From Mariniphaga sp. (GTDB lineage: Bacteria; Bacteroidota; Bacteroidia; Bacteroidales; Prolixibacteraceae): 64,000 nucleotides of DNA. Of this stretch, positions 38,835 to 48,757 are shown in pieces (the first letter of the stretch is position 1; each line of letters starts with the position of its first letter). A program made the translations under genes and the position numbers. The stretch covers positions 1-64,000 of the forward strand of contig JAHYIT010000001.1 in the NCBI GenBank assembly GCA_019429205.1, read 5' to 3'. Below the pieces are notes generated by a model that worked only from the letters and a program-made list of their open reading frames with translations, was not told the DNA's origin and searched no databases.

Positions 38835-39145
38835 CTACAAGTTTTTGTCGTTGGCTTTTTCAAAATGACCAAACAGTTCAGTATAACTTTTTCCGTTCGA
38901 AACAAAAAATCCCGTTGCGTTTCCAATTATGTCCAGGTTAATCATCAGCGCGGTTTTTTCAACCGGAAAAATCGGGTGATTCACATAATGAGTACTGCCA
39001 TAAAATCCACATTTTTCACCACCTGGCTGCTGCATGGTATTCAGGAGAACCCATACAACAGCTTTTGTGTATTTTTCATCATTTAATTCTTCTGCAAATT
39101 CAAGTATTTCGTGGCTTGAAATGGAATGAAACAGGCTTAAAAATT
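38835..39145 (-). pseudogene. M28-type peptidase remnant
   Basis: HSISSHEILEFAEELNDEKYTKAVVWVLLNTMQQPGGEKCGFYGSTHYVNHPIFPVEKTALMINLDIIGN resembles a mid-segment of M28 aminopeptidases; no N-terminus and the usual EE-GLLGS segment is altered. Confidence 0.6.
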
Positions 39146-39147
39146 TA

Positions 39148-40110
39148 CTATTTCACTTCAATAACTGCGTATTTCGTCAATTTCCAGAATTCATTCGGGT
39201 CTTCAATTTCCAGGAAAGCGATTAAATCATCCTGGTAAACGAAATGATAAGAACTATCTGAATGTTCAGAAATAATTTCAGCTTTTTTGGCATAAAGCGG
39301 AATGGTTTGTGTATTTCTGATATCAAGTTCTGTAAAGTAATTCTCGTTTAAATTTTTGTTTAGGGCTTTGGTTTTACCCAAAATTCCCAGGATTCCGCCC
39401 TCACGGGTAACAACGCCGTTTTCTTTCAATTCTTTAAAAGTGCCAAACGTCCAGTAAGCTTTATGAAGTTGTTCGTCCATATGCTGAAGTTTTTTCGTTT
39501 TGTCCACAATGGAATCGTTCATTACACTAATGGAATCATACATTACCAGAATTTCCTGTGACATTTCGGTAACTTTCATGTCCATTTCTGCAAGCTGAAA
39601 ATCTTTTTGCTCCAGTTCGCGTTGCAATTGTACCACCACCTCGTTTTGTTCTTTCAAATCGCTGGTGAGTTTTGCAATACGGTTTCTGAATGAGGCAAGA
39701 TCCACATTCGATGAGGCAAGCTTTTCATTCAACTCTTCAATTTTTTTCTCACTTTCTTCCAGCATGGTATTCATTAGCGCAATGTCCTCAATTATCCGTT
39801 CTTTCTGATCCGGACTTCCTTCCTGCTGTTCCAGTTCAAGCTGTCCGCGCTTGTTTTTAATGAACGTAATGTTTTGCTCAATTTCGCTAATGGTTCCATC
39901 CAGTTCATTAATTACAGAATCTCTGGTTTCGATTAACGAGTTCAGATTGTTTTTTTCCACATACAACTCGCTGATTTTTGCATCCTTATTGAGGATGATA
40001 ATGAAACCTGTAATGGCTATTAACAAGACAACTGCTCCGGTAACAATATTTCGGAGAAGTGATTTTTCCCATTTTTTCGACTTTTTTTCTTCTTCAAAAC
40101 CTTTTTTCAT
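39148..40110 (-). CDS. Membrane-anchored coiled-coil protein of unknown function
   Basis: N-terminal TM (IVTGAVVLLIAITGFIIIL) then long coiled coil. Confidence 0.65.
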   Translation of the reverse strand: MKKGFEEEKKSKKWEKSLLRNIVTGAVVLLIAITGFIIILNKDAKISELYVEKNNLNSLIETRDSVINELDGTISEIEQNITFIKNKRGQLELEQQEGSPDQKERIIEDIALMNTMLEESEKKIEELNEKLASSNVDLASFRNRIAKLTSDLKEQNEVVVQLQRELEQKDFQLAEMDMKVTEMSQEILVMYDSISVMNDSIVDKTKKLQHMDEQLHKAYWTFGTFKELKENGVVTREGGILGILGKTKALNKNLNENYFTELDIRNTQTIPLYAKKAEIISEHSDSSYHFVYQDDLIAFLEIEDPNEFWKLTKYAVIEVK

Positions 40111-40346
40111 GGCTTATTCCTCCCAAATTTATTTAACATTTTACCGGCTTTTAAAATTTATTTGTTCATTTTAAATCTTCCTTTTTTGCCGGAATGGAAG
40201 ATGTTAAACCAAATGAAGTGCCAGGAGATAAATCTTTGGTTATTTGGCTGTATGTCAACTTTTTATTTACTAAGGTGAATGTTTAAATCCTATCTGTTTG
40301 AAAAGATTTTATCAAAATGATAAGAGGAAAGCCATTTTTTGGAGGA

Positions 40347-41705
40347 TTATTCAATCGGATTATTTGGTTTTTTCATCATCCGGTAAACGGTGGCAACTCC
40401 AATTCCCAGTTTCCCGGCCACAACTGATGTGTTGTTGTTGTATTTTTCGAGGTATTTTTTTAAAATTCTGAGGTTATATTCTTTTAGGGTCATTTCCTGA
40501 TTGGTAATGTCCGGCATAAGCACCTCATTTTCCAGTACGATGTGTTCATTGGTAATTTCATCGTTGTCAGCCAGTGTAATGGCCAGTTCCATAACCGATT
40601 TCAGTTCCCTGATATTTCCCGGAAAACTATAGGGCAAAAGTTTATCAACGGCTGATTTGGAAAGGGTTTTAGCAGGAAGCCCGTTTTCTTTACAAAATTC
40701 ATTTATAAAATGTTTGGCAAGCAATATCACGTCGTTACCGCGTTTTCGCAATGGCGGAAGTTCAATATGCAGGCCGTAAAGGCGGTAATAAAGGTCTTGC
40801 CTGAACGTCTTTTTCAACACTTGTTCCTGCAGGTTTTGATGTGTTGCCACAATAATCCGGCAATCGGTTTTCACCGGTTTGTTGCTTCCAATGCGTACAA
40901 TTTCTTTTTCCTGAAGTGCACGCAGCAGTTTGGCCTGAAGGGCAATGTCCAGCTCGGCAATTTCATCCAGAAAAAGTGTTCCGCCGTGGGCTTCCTCAAA
41001 TCGTCCAATGCGTCTGTAATTGGCCCCGGTAAATGCTCCTTTTTCAAAACCAAACAGTTCGCTTTCAAGTAAATCGTGCGGAATGGCTGCCACATTCACC
41101 GCCACTAAAGGTTTTTCTGCCCGTGTTGAGTTGTAATGAATGGCTTTGGCAACCAGCTCTTTTCCTGTGCCGGTTTCGCCGGTAATTGTAACGGTAATTC
41201 CGGTACGGGTGGCTTTTTCAATGGAACTGTAAATTTCCTGGATTGCAGCGCTGTTTCCAACGATGGTATTTTGGTAGCTGTACTTTTTTTTCACCTCGCT
41301 GCGCAACGAAATAACTTCACGTTTCAACCGTTCACCCTTTCTGATGTTTTGAACCGTGTTAAGCAATCGTTCGCGAATGTCGTTCGTTTTTACTATGTAA
41401 TCATAAGCGCCAAATTTTAGTAGCTCAACAACCACTTCAATTTCGCTTTGTTCCGAAATTAGAATCACCTGTATATCTTCGTTTTCGGTCTTAATTTTTT
41501 TCAGCATTTCCAGGCCTTTAATGTCGGGAAGCCGGTAATCAAGTGTAATTACATCAGGTGCTCTGTGCAAATTATCGAGGCATTCTTTGCCTGTTGTGAA
41601 TGATTCAATATCGTAATCGGGATTTAAGGAAAGATTGTGAACGAGCAGCCTGTTGTACCACTCGTCGTCTTCAACTACAAATATTCTGAAAGGTTTCCCG
41701 TCCAT
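40347..41705 (-). CDS. Sigma-54-dependent NtrC-family response regulator
   Basis: REC domain; GETGTGKELVAKAIHYNS, GAFTGA, Fis-type HTH. Confidence 0.95.
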   Translation of the reverse strand: MDGKPFRIFVVEDDEWYNRLLVHNLSLNPDYDIESFTTGKECLDNLHRAPDVITLDYRLPDIKGLEMLKKIKTENEDIQVILISEQSEIEVVVELLKFGAYDYIVKTNDIRERLLNTVQNIRKGERLKREVISLRSEVKKKYSYQNTIVGNSAAIQEIYSSIEKATRTGITVTITGETGTGKELVAKAIHYNSTRAEKPLVAVNVAAIPHDLLESELFGFEKGAFTGANYRRIGRFEEAHGGTLFLDEIAELDIALQAKLLRALQEKEIVRIGSNKPVKTDCRIIVATHQNLQEQVLKKTFRQDLYYRLYGLHIELPPLRKRGNDVILLAKHFINEFCKENGLPAKTLSKSAVDKLLPYSFPGNIRELKSVMELAITLADNDEITNEHIVLENEVLMPDITNQEMTLKEYNLRILKKYLEKYNNNTSVVAGKLGIGVATVYRMMKKPNNPIE

Positions 41706-41789
41706 TTTTTGGTAAAATTAAGCCTGTTTTATTTTTTCTGCAATTAGAAGTTGAAGATAGCATTTTTTTTGGCTTGTGTAAATGCAGAA

Positions 41790-44189
41790 TTAGTTTTGGT
41801 TTTTTTCCCAACTGGATAAAAATGCGTTTAAGAATTCGATTACTTCGGCAGTTTCTGATTTTATTGAAGAGTATAATTCCGAAATTTTGTTTTCATCCAA
41901 ATTGTTCTCTGGTGCATTTTCAAGCATTTTCAGCTTTTTGTAAAGATTTTCAGCCTTTAAATGTTTTCCGGGTGCCGCCATTTTGTGTGCAGTTTCAGAA
42001 ACTGTTTCCCAGTTTTTTTCGGCCACTGCTTTTTCCATGATTTTCAACCCATCTTGCGAAGTTTTAAAATAAAGTAAAATCATTTCTTTGAAAAAATCTG
42101 GATCGCCCGCCGCAATTTTTTCCAGGTGAAGAGGATTAATTTTAGGCGCAGTTTCAGTGCTTTTGGCCAATAATTCTGAGCTCCAAAATTGAGCAACAAC
42201 ATTAAACAGTTCTTTTTCAGAAAATGGTTTAACTATAAAACCGGCCATTCCTGCTTTTTTACTGGCTTCCTGGTCTGCTACCCGATCCGATGCTGTTACG
42301 GCAATAATGCAGGCAGCCGGTTTAGCTTTCAGAATTTCCTGCGCAGCTTCCAGTCCGTTTTTTTTCGGCATGCGCATATCCATAAAAATCAGGTCGAAAT
42401 GGTTTGATAAAGCCAGCGATACGGCCTCCTGACCATTTTTTGCTTCCTGGTATTTTACTTTCCATTTATCTAAAATTTTTTTCAGAACAAACCGGTTAAA
42501 GTCTTCATCGTCAGCAATTAAAACTTTCCGGTTTTTAAAATGTTTTGGGATTTCAGGAGCGAAAAAAGCTTCGTGAACAATTTGAGATTTGTCGCCTGCC
42601 AAATATGGAATAGAAACCGACATGGTGGTGCCAACGCCGGGTTCACTTTCAACCGATATGGAACCATTGTGCAGTTTAACAAGTTTTTTTACAATGGCAA
42701 GTCCGAGACCGGTTCCGCTGTATTTTTTGCCGGAAAGATTTTCTGTTTGAACAAACTCATCAAAAATAATCTGGTGGTTTTTGTGAGGAATTCCAATTCC
42801 GGTATCGGCAACCTTAAAATGGAGCCATATTTTTTGTGCATTTTCTGCTTCTGTTTTTACCTTCAGTTCAACCTTTCCTGTTTCGGTAAATTTTACAGCA
42901 TTTCCAACCAGGTTTATTAAAATCTGCTTTAATCGCAACGGGTCTCCCATCAAGGCATCGGGGAGTGAACTTTCTTTTTTGTAAATTAATTCAATTCCCT
43001 TGTTTTTTGCTTCTGTTTCCTGCACGCCGGCAACTTCTTCAAAAACCGAAGCCGGCGAAAAATGGACTGCATCGAGCGATAACTTTTTGGCCTGAATTTT
43101 TGAAAAATCAAGCGTATCATTTATGATGGATTTCAGGTGGCTGGCCGAATGTGCTAAAACAGACAATTGCTTCTGAAGCGATTTCTCCGCGGTCTGCATT
43201 TGCATTTGTTCGGCCATGCTGTAAATGGCGTTTACCGGAGTTCGCATTTCGTGGCTGACATTGGCAGCAAACTGCTCTTTTGCCAGGGCCAGGCTTTCAG
43301 CTTCATCCCTGGCTTTTTTTAATGCCCGCTGATATGCCCGCGCTTTTCGCTGGTAATTAAAAAGCAGAAAAATGACAGCCAAAAGAAGGAACATTACAGC
43401 TACTGAAAACATGGCCAACCGTTTATAAGTGATTTGAGCCAACCATTGTGCTTTTTCAATTTTTGAAATACGTTTGTCTGATTCGTACCGCTCGCCCCAT
43501 TGAATAATTTGATTCAATCTTTTGCCAATTTCTCCGTTCCGCTCAATTAACTTCGATTCGAGAATGTTGATCTGGGAATCTTTTTCTTTTATCGATGATT
43601 CAATATTCTGGATTTCATCTTTTAGCTGGGTTCTTTCCAGGGATTTTTTAACCAGCAAGGTGTCAACAATTACTTTTCGTTTCCCTAAAATTCCTTTTAA
43701 AAAACCTTTTTCCCTGGTTTCGGTAATAATGGTATCAACCTCTATTGCGTCCAGTTTTGAATAAATTTCATTGAATGCGGGTTTTTCACTTAGCGATGAA
43801 TGGTGCAAATTAAGAATTCCCTGCCAGATATCGAGTTTTTCAAGGGCCAGGTTGTGAAAAGAGTCAACTACACTGGCATACTCAGGTGAATAATTGGTTT
43901 GCAGATTTTTCAGCTTATTGCGCACTGTTTCATCAGTTTGGAGATATGGTTCAAGGTTTTGTTCTTCGTTGGTAAGCACATACAATCGCACTGAGTTTTC
44001 TATAGAAGCCAAATCAGAAGCAATGTCTTTAATTACAAAAAGCTGGTAATCGGGAGTAACCTCTTGTTGGATGGAATATACAATGTTGGAAAGACTTTTA
44101 TAGGCCAGGTATCCGGCAGCAATTACCGAACCTGCAATGATAACAGCCAAAACTGTAATCTGAATTTCAATCCTTAATTTTGCCATCAA
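41790..44189 (-). CDS. Hybrid sensor histidine kinase/response regulator with HPt domain
   Basis: ANVSHEMRTPVNAIYSM, GTGLGLAIVKKL, LIFMDMRMPKKNGLEA, C-terminal HPt (ETAHKMAAPGKHLKAENL). Confidence 0.94.
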   Translation of the reverse strand: MMAKLRIEIQITVLAVIIAGSVIAAGYLAYKSLSNIVYSIQQEVTPDYQLFVIKDIASDLASIENSVRLYVLTNEEQNLEPYLQTDETVRNKLKNLQTNYSPEYASVVDSFHNLALEKLDIWQGILNLHHSSLSEKPAFNEIYSKLDAIEVDTIITETREKGFLKGILGKRKVIVDTLLVKKSLERTQLKDEIQNIESSIKEKDSQINILESKLIERNGEIGKRLNQIIQWGERYESDKRISKIEKAQWLAQITYKRLAMFSVAVMFLLLAVIFLLFNYQRKARAYQRALKKARDEAESLALAKEQFAANVSHEMRTPVNAIYSMAEQMQMQTAEKSLQKQLSVLAHSASHLKSIINDTLDFSKIQAKKLSLDAVHFSPASVFEEVAGVQETEAKNKGIELIYKKESSLPDALMGDPLRLKQILINLVGNAVKFTETGKVELKVKTEAENAQKIWLHFKVADTGIGIPHKNHQIIFDEFVQTENLSGKKYSGTGLGLAIVKKLVKLHNGSISVESEPGVGTTMSVSIPYLAGDKSQIVHEAFFAPEIPKHFKNRKVLIADDEDFNRFVLKKILDKWKVKYQEAKNGQEAVSLALSNHFDLIFMDMRMPKKNGLEAAQEILKAKPAACIIAVTASDRVADQEASKKAGMAGFIVKPFSEKELFNVVAQFWSSELLAKSTETAPKINPLHLEKIAAGDPDFFKEMILLYFKTSQDGLKIMEKAVAEKNWETVSETAHKMAAPGKHLKAENLYKKLKMLENAPENNLDENKISELYSSIKSETAEVIEFLNAFLSSWEKNQN

Positions 44190-44304
44190 ATAAGTAATTT
44201 ACAATTGTCTGAATCCCAAACCCGTTGATTTGATTATCTAAACGTAAACTATCTTTTTTTGTTGAGTTTCAACTCAGCTATCTGAAAGCAAAAAAAATTG
44301 CAGT

Positions 44305-46023
44305 TTATTTCCCCTTGGCAATATCAATACCCATTTTTAGTCCTTTGTATGTGGCGTTGGAGAATGCTTTCAGAATTTGTTTTTCGTAGCGTTTATCTAC
44401 CTCGAAAAAAGAGAAATTTTTCATTACTTCAATGGATCCAATTTCGGCGCTTTTGTTGGGCAGGTGTTCGTTAACCAGGTCAATAATTTTACGTTTGTTG
44501 ATTCCGTTTTTCTTTCCAAGTGTAAAAAAGAAACGTGAAAATTCATATCCTCCTCTTTTCCTGCCACCTCGATCGCTTCTGTCAAAACGGTCGCTCCTGT
44601 CACTTGGGGCACTTCTGTCAAAACGGTTGTTACGTTCTTTTTTTACACGTTTTCCTCTTTCCTGTGGTTCATAGTCACGTCCGCTTTGCCGCGATTCATC
44701 AACATTGATATCGGGCGCATTTTCGTAATATTTAAAAAACCGGTTAAATTCCAAAGAAACAAACCTTTTAATCAGGTCTTCGCGTTCGAGCCAGGAAAGT
44801 TTTTTATAAATAACCGGCATAAACTGGCCAATTTCAGCTTCGTTCACCTCGGTTTTTTCCATTTTATCGATGAGGCTGAAAAGCTGTTTTTCGCAAATCT
44901 CATTGCCCGATGGAACTGCTTTTTGAAGGAATGTTTTATTCACTTTTTTTTCTACCTGGCGCAGTTTTCCTTTTTCGCGCAGGTGAATTAAAGTTACTGA
45001 AATGCCTTTTTTCCCGGCTCGTCCGGTACGTCCGCTACGGTGAATATAAATCTCCGGGTCGTCGGGTAAATTGTAGTTGATTACGTGTGTCAGGTCATTA
45101 ACATCAAGGCCGCGGGCGGCTACATCAGTTGCAACCAGCATTTGCAAATGTTTTCCGCGAAAACGCGCCATCACATGGTCGCGCTGTGCCTGCGACAGAT
45201 CTCCGTGGAGCGCATCTGCGTTATAACCATCTTGCATCAGTTTGTCGGCTACGTCCTTGGTTTCGGCCCGGGTACGGCAAAAAATAATACCGTAAATATT
45301 TGGATTGATATCGGCCACCCGTTTCAGCGCAATGTAGCGGTCTTTTGCATGAATCAGATAATAATGGTGTTCTACATTTTCGGCGCCGGTATTCTTTTTC
45401 CCCACCGAAATTTCGTGTGGATTGGTCATATACTTGTTGGCGATGGAAACAATCTCTTTGGGCATGGTAGCCGAAAAAAGCATGGTTTGCTTTTCTTTGG
45501 GAGAAGTTTCCAGAATGGCGTCCAAATCGTCTTTGAAACCCATGGAAAGCATTTCATCGGCCTCATCCAGCACCAACCATTTGATTTCGTTTACTTTCAG
45601 TTTTTTGCGTTTGATTAAATCGAGGGTTCTTCCGGGTGTTCCAACTACTATGGAAACGCCGCGATCCAACTGATCGATTTGCTTCCTTATATCGGCGCCA
45701 CCGTAAACCACAGCAATATTAATTTTATGAGAAAACTTCGAAAAGTTGGTCAAATCACTGGCAATTTGCATCGCCAGCTCGCGCGTTGGACTAAGAATTA
45801 AAGCCTGCGTATGATTTTTTGATGTGTCGATTTGCTGAATGATGGGCAAGCCAAAGGCAGCGGTTTTTCCCGTTCCTGTTTGTGCCAGCGCCACCATGTC
45901 GGTGTTGGTTTCCAATAAAAAAGGAATGGTTTTTTCCTGAATGGGGGTGGGGGATTCAAAACCCAGCAATTCAACAGCTTGCTGAAGTTCAGAGCTGAGG
46001 CCCATCTCGTTAAATAATGTCAT
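44305..46023 (-). CDS. DEAD/DEAH box RNA helicase (CsdA/DeaD-like with DbpA RNA-binding domain)
   Basis: AQTGTGKTAAF, VLDEADEML, SATMP, HRSGRTGRAGKKG; basic RSDR/RFDR-rich linker. Confidence 0.95.
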   Translation of the reverse strand: MTLFNEMGLSSELQQAVELLGFESPTPIQEKTIPFLLETNTDMVALAQTGTGKTAAFGLPIIQQIDTSKNHTQALILSPTRELAMQIASDLTNFSKFSHKINIAVVYGGADIRKQIDQLDRGVSIVVGTPGRTLDLIKRKKLKVNEIKWLVLDEADEMLSMGFKDDLDAILETSPKEKQTMLFSATMPKEIVSIANKYMTNPHEISVGKKNTGAENVEHHYYLIHAKDRYIALKRVADINPNIYGIIFCRTRAETKDVADKLMQDGYNADALHGDLSQAQRDHVMARFRGKHLQMLVATDVAARGLDVNDLTHVINYNLPDDPEIYIHRSGRTGRAGKKGISVTLIHLREKGKLRQVEKKVNKTFLQKAVPSGNEICEKQLFSLIDKMEKTEVNEAEIGQFMPVIYKKLSWLEREDLIKRFVSLEFNRFFKYYENAPDINVDESRQSGRDYEPQERGKRVKKERNNRFDRSAPSDRSDRFDRSDRGGRKRGGYEFSRFFFTLGKKNGINKRKIIDLVNEHLPNKSAEIGSIEVMKNFSFFEVDKRYEKQILKAFSNATYKGLKMGIDIAKGK

Positions 46024-46220
46024 TTAAATACGTCTAAAATTTGTGGGCACAAAGGTAACCTTTTTTAATGTATTTCAGGTATTTATGCCATTTTCTTTAA
46101 TGTTTTAACAAATACATAATTCTGTTGGGTGGTTTTACATTTTTTAAAACGTGTATAAAAGAAATTTCAACCGAAATCCGTTACATTTGTTTAATTTTTG
46201 TACCAATTCAGTTGAATTGT

Positions 46221-47051
46221 ATGGAAAAAATAAAACACAAAAAAAAGACTGTTTTTTTTGTTCGGTTAAAATTGACTGGATTAGCAATCGTTTTTTGGTC
46301 TGTTGGTTTAACGGCGCAAAACGATACCATTGTACCGGTTGATAAAGATCCGGAAAAATTGCTGAGGAAAATTAATCTCAGGGAACTTGCAGATGGCGGA
46401 TTTAATTTTTGGCAAGACGATTTTTCAGGCAACTGGGCCGGAGTCGATTTTGGATTCAATCTGTTTCTGAACCCCAATTACACCGGATACGATTTCGATT
46501 TTATGGAAAACGACGTGTTCCGGTCCAATTCCACCTACATCAACCTCATTCAGCAAAGTATAGCATTGCAACGAAACCGCAACACCATTGGACTGGTTAC
46601 CGGTATTGGGCTGCATCTTGAAAGTTACCGGCTGGGAAGGAATGTAACCCTGCAGCGCCTCGAAAACGATAAAATTGAACCCCGCATTCTCGATTTCGAT
46701 CAAAACCAAAAATCAAAATTATCCCTTATTTCACTTTATGTGCCACTGCTGGCCGAATTTCAGGTTCCACTGAACCATTACCAAAACCGGATACATTTTT
46801 CGGGCGGAGTGTACGGAAGCCTGCGGCTCAGCAGCCACACAAAAATCAAATACCGGGCCGATCGGAAAAAAGAAAAGCTGAAAACACCCGACCACTTTTC
46901 CCTTCCCGATTTCAAATACGGATTGATGGTTCGGGCCGGATACCGCTGGTTTAACGTTTTTGCTACGTATGAACCGGGGTCAATTTTCGAGGAAGATAAA
47001 GGACCTGATCTTACTCCGGTAACGTTTGGAGTAACGCTTGTCCGTTTTTAA
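46221..47051 (+). CDS. Outer-membrane beta-barrel protein (paralogue of 62930-63853)
   Basis: NWAGVDFGFNLFLN, GLVTGIGLHLESY, SSHTKIKYRADRKKEK, VTFGVTLVRF; start reset to 46221. Confidence 0.72.
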   Translation: MEKIKHKKKTVFFVRLKLTGLAIVFWSVGLTAQNDTIVPVDKDPEKLLRKINLRELADGGFNFWQDDFSGNWAGVDFGFNLFLNPNYTGYDFDFMENDVFRSNSTYINLIQQSIALQRNRNTIGLVTGIGLHLESYRLGRNVTLQRLENDKIEPRILDFDQNQKSKLSLISLYVPLLAEFQVPLNHYQNRIHFSGGVYGSLRLSSHTKIKYRADRKKEKLKTPDHFSLPDFKYGLMVRAGYRWFNVFATYEPGSIFEEDKGPDLTPVTFGVTLVRF

Positions 47052-47061
47052 AATTTATAAT

Positions 47062-47823
47062 ATGAGACCTTACATTTTAGAAGAAACCAACTGGAAACAG
47101 ATTAAAAATCAGAAATACGATGTGGCAGTGTTGCCCTGGGGGGCAACTGAGCCGCACAACTACCATTTACCTTACGGAACAGATTCGCTGGAAACTGCCC
47201 GCATTGCTGCCGATGCAGCTAAAAAAGCCTGGGACAATGGCGCCAAAGTCATGGTACTTCCTGCAATACCGCTGGGAGTTCAAAATCCAGGACAGATTGA
47301 AATGCCGTTTTGCCTGCATACGCGACCATCAACGCAAATTATTATTCTCGAAGATATTGTCAGGGCGCTTTTTAATCAGGGAATCCGAAAACTGGTGGTA
47401 ATGAACGGACATGGAGGCAATGATTTTAAACCGATTATTCGCGAAGTTTTGCCACAGTTTCCCGGCATGTTTATCGCTTTGAATGAATGGTTTAAACTGG
47501 TTCCCAACTCCGATTATTTTGAAGAAGAAGGCGATCATGCAAATGAAATGGAAACCAGCATTATTATGCACTATTTTCCTGAATTGGTATTGCCATTGGA
47601 AGAAGCCGGCGAGGGGAAAGGCAAAACATTCAAATTAAAAGGTTTGGCCGACAAAACCGCCTGGACACCCCGTCAATGGGATAAAGTTTCGGAAGATACC
47701 GGCATAGGAAACCCGAAAAAAGCAACTGCTGAAAAAGGGAAAAATTTTTTGGAAACAATAACCTCAATCATAGGGGAGTTTTTTGTTGAGTTGGCAGAAA
47801 GCGATTTGGGTGAATTGTATTGA
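47062..47823 (+). CDS. Creatininase family protein
   Basis: VAVLPWGATEPHNYHLPYGTDSLET, VVMNGHGGNDFKPIIRE, DHANEMETSIIMHYFPELV. Confidence 0.92.
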   Translation: MRPYILEETNWKQIKNQKYDVAVLPWGATEPHNYHLPYGTDSLETARIAADAAKKAWDNGAKVMVLPAIPLGVQNPGQIEMPFCLHTRPSTQIIILEDIVRALFNQGIRKLVVMNGHGGNDFKPIIREVLPQFPGMFIALNEWFKLVPNSDYFEEEGDHANEMETSIIMHYFPELVLPLEEAGEGKGKTFKLKGLADKTAWTPRQWDKVSEDTGIGNPKKATAEKGKNFLETITSIIGEFFVELAESDLGELY

Positions 47824-47905
47824 AAATTGTTATCAAACCCAATAATTGTCATTTCTTAAATCCCTAAAATTTCTGTTATTGCATTAAAATAAAAAAAGCA
47901 GAAAC

Positions 47906-48628
47906 ATGAAACTCTTACTGATTAGCAACTCAACCATGGCAGGGGAAGCCTACCTGGATTACCCGAAATATGAAATTCAAAAATTCCTTGGCGAAAAGCC
48001 GGTAACAGCATTGTTTATTCCTTACGCGGCTGTTGTATTTTCGTTTGATGAATATTGTGAAAAAGTGGAAGAACGGTTTGCGGAAGTGGGTCACCACATT
48101 GTAGGCATTCACACTTTTGCCGACCCGGTGAAAGCTGTTGAAGATGCAGAAGCCATTGTGGTGGGCGGCGGCAACACCTGGCAGCTTGTTAGGATGTTGC
48201 ACGACCGGAAACTGATGAATCCCATTCGCGAAAAAGCATTTAACGGAACGCCTTATATTGGCTGGAGCGCCGGAGCTAATGTGGCCTGCCCCAATTTACG
48301 TACAACCAACGACATGCCCATTATCGATCCGCACGGGTTTGAGTGTATTAGCCTGGTTCCTTTTCAGATTAATCCGCACTACCTCGACGCCCATACCCAG
48401 GGACATGCCGGAGAAACACGCGAGCAACGAATTGAAGAATTTATTGAATTGAATCCGGAAATTTACGTGGTCGGATTACGCGAAGGATCCATGCTGAAAC
48501 TGGAGAATGACAAATTGGAATTGATTGGAGAACGGATGTGCCGAATTTTCAAAAAAGGAAAAGAACCGGTGGAACTTTCCACTGCCGATGATTTCAGTTT
48601 TTTAATGAAAAACGGTTTTTATCTTTAA
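47906..48628 (+). CDS. pepE: Dipeptidase E (S51)
   Basis: VVGGGNTWQLVRMLHD, YIGWSAGANVACPNLRTTNDMPI. Confidence 0.93.
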   Translation: MKLLLISNSTMAGEAYLDYPKYEIQKFLGEKPVTALFIPYAAVVFSFDEYCEKVEERFAEVGHHIVGIHTFADPVKAVEDAEAIVVGGGNTWQLVRMLHDRKLMNPIREKAFNGTPYIGWSAGANVACPNLRTTNDMPIIDPHGFECISLVPFQINPHYLDAHTQGHAGETREQRIEEFIELNPEIYVVGLREGSMLKLENDKLELIGERMCRIFKKGKEPVELSTADDFSFLMKNGFYL

Positions 48629-48727
48629 GATTTTAACACACATTTAGGATTCGCATAACCCTCTGTTTAAATTTGGAAGAATTTAACCGGTTATCTGTCA
48701 CGTTAATACATAAAGTGAACAATTCAC

Positions 48728-48735
48728 TACCTTTG
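48728..48735 (+). promoter_or_regulatory. -7 box TACCTTTG upstream of AspT/YidE-type transporter
   Basis: Matches TAnnTTTG, 22 nt before the ATG at 48758. Confidence 0.4.
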
Positions 48736-48757
48736 CACCGTAAAACCGAAACAGAAA

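Noticed and set aside
44424-44674. Repetitive DNA in the helicase region (tcgcttctgtcaaaacgg)
   Set aside because: Explained by the coding repeat RSDRFDRSDR in the basic linker of the DEAD-box protein.
45085-45618. 177-aa plus-strand ORF antisense to the DEAD-box helicase
   Set aside because: Antisense shadow ORF, no start-context or domain support.
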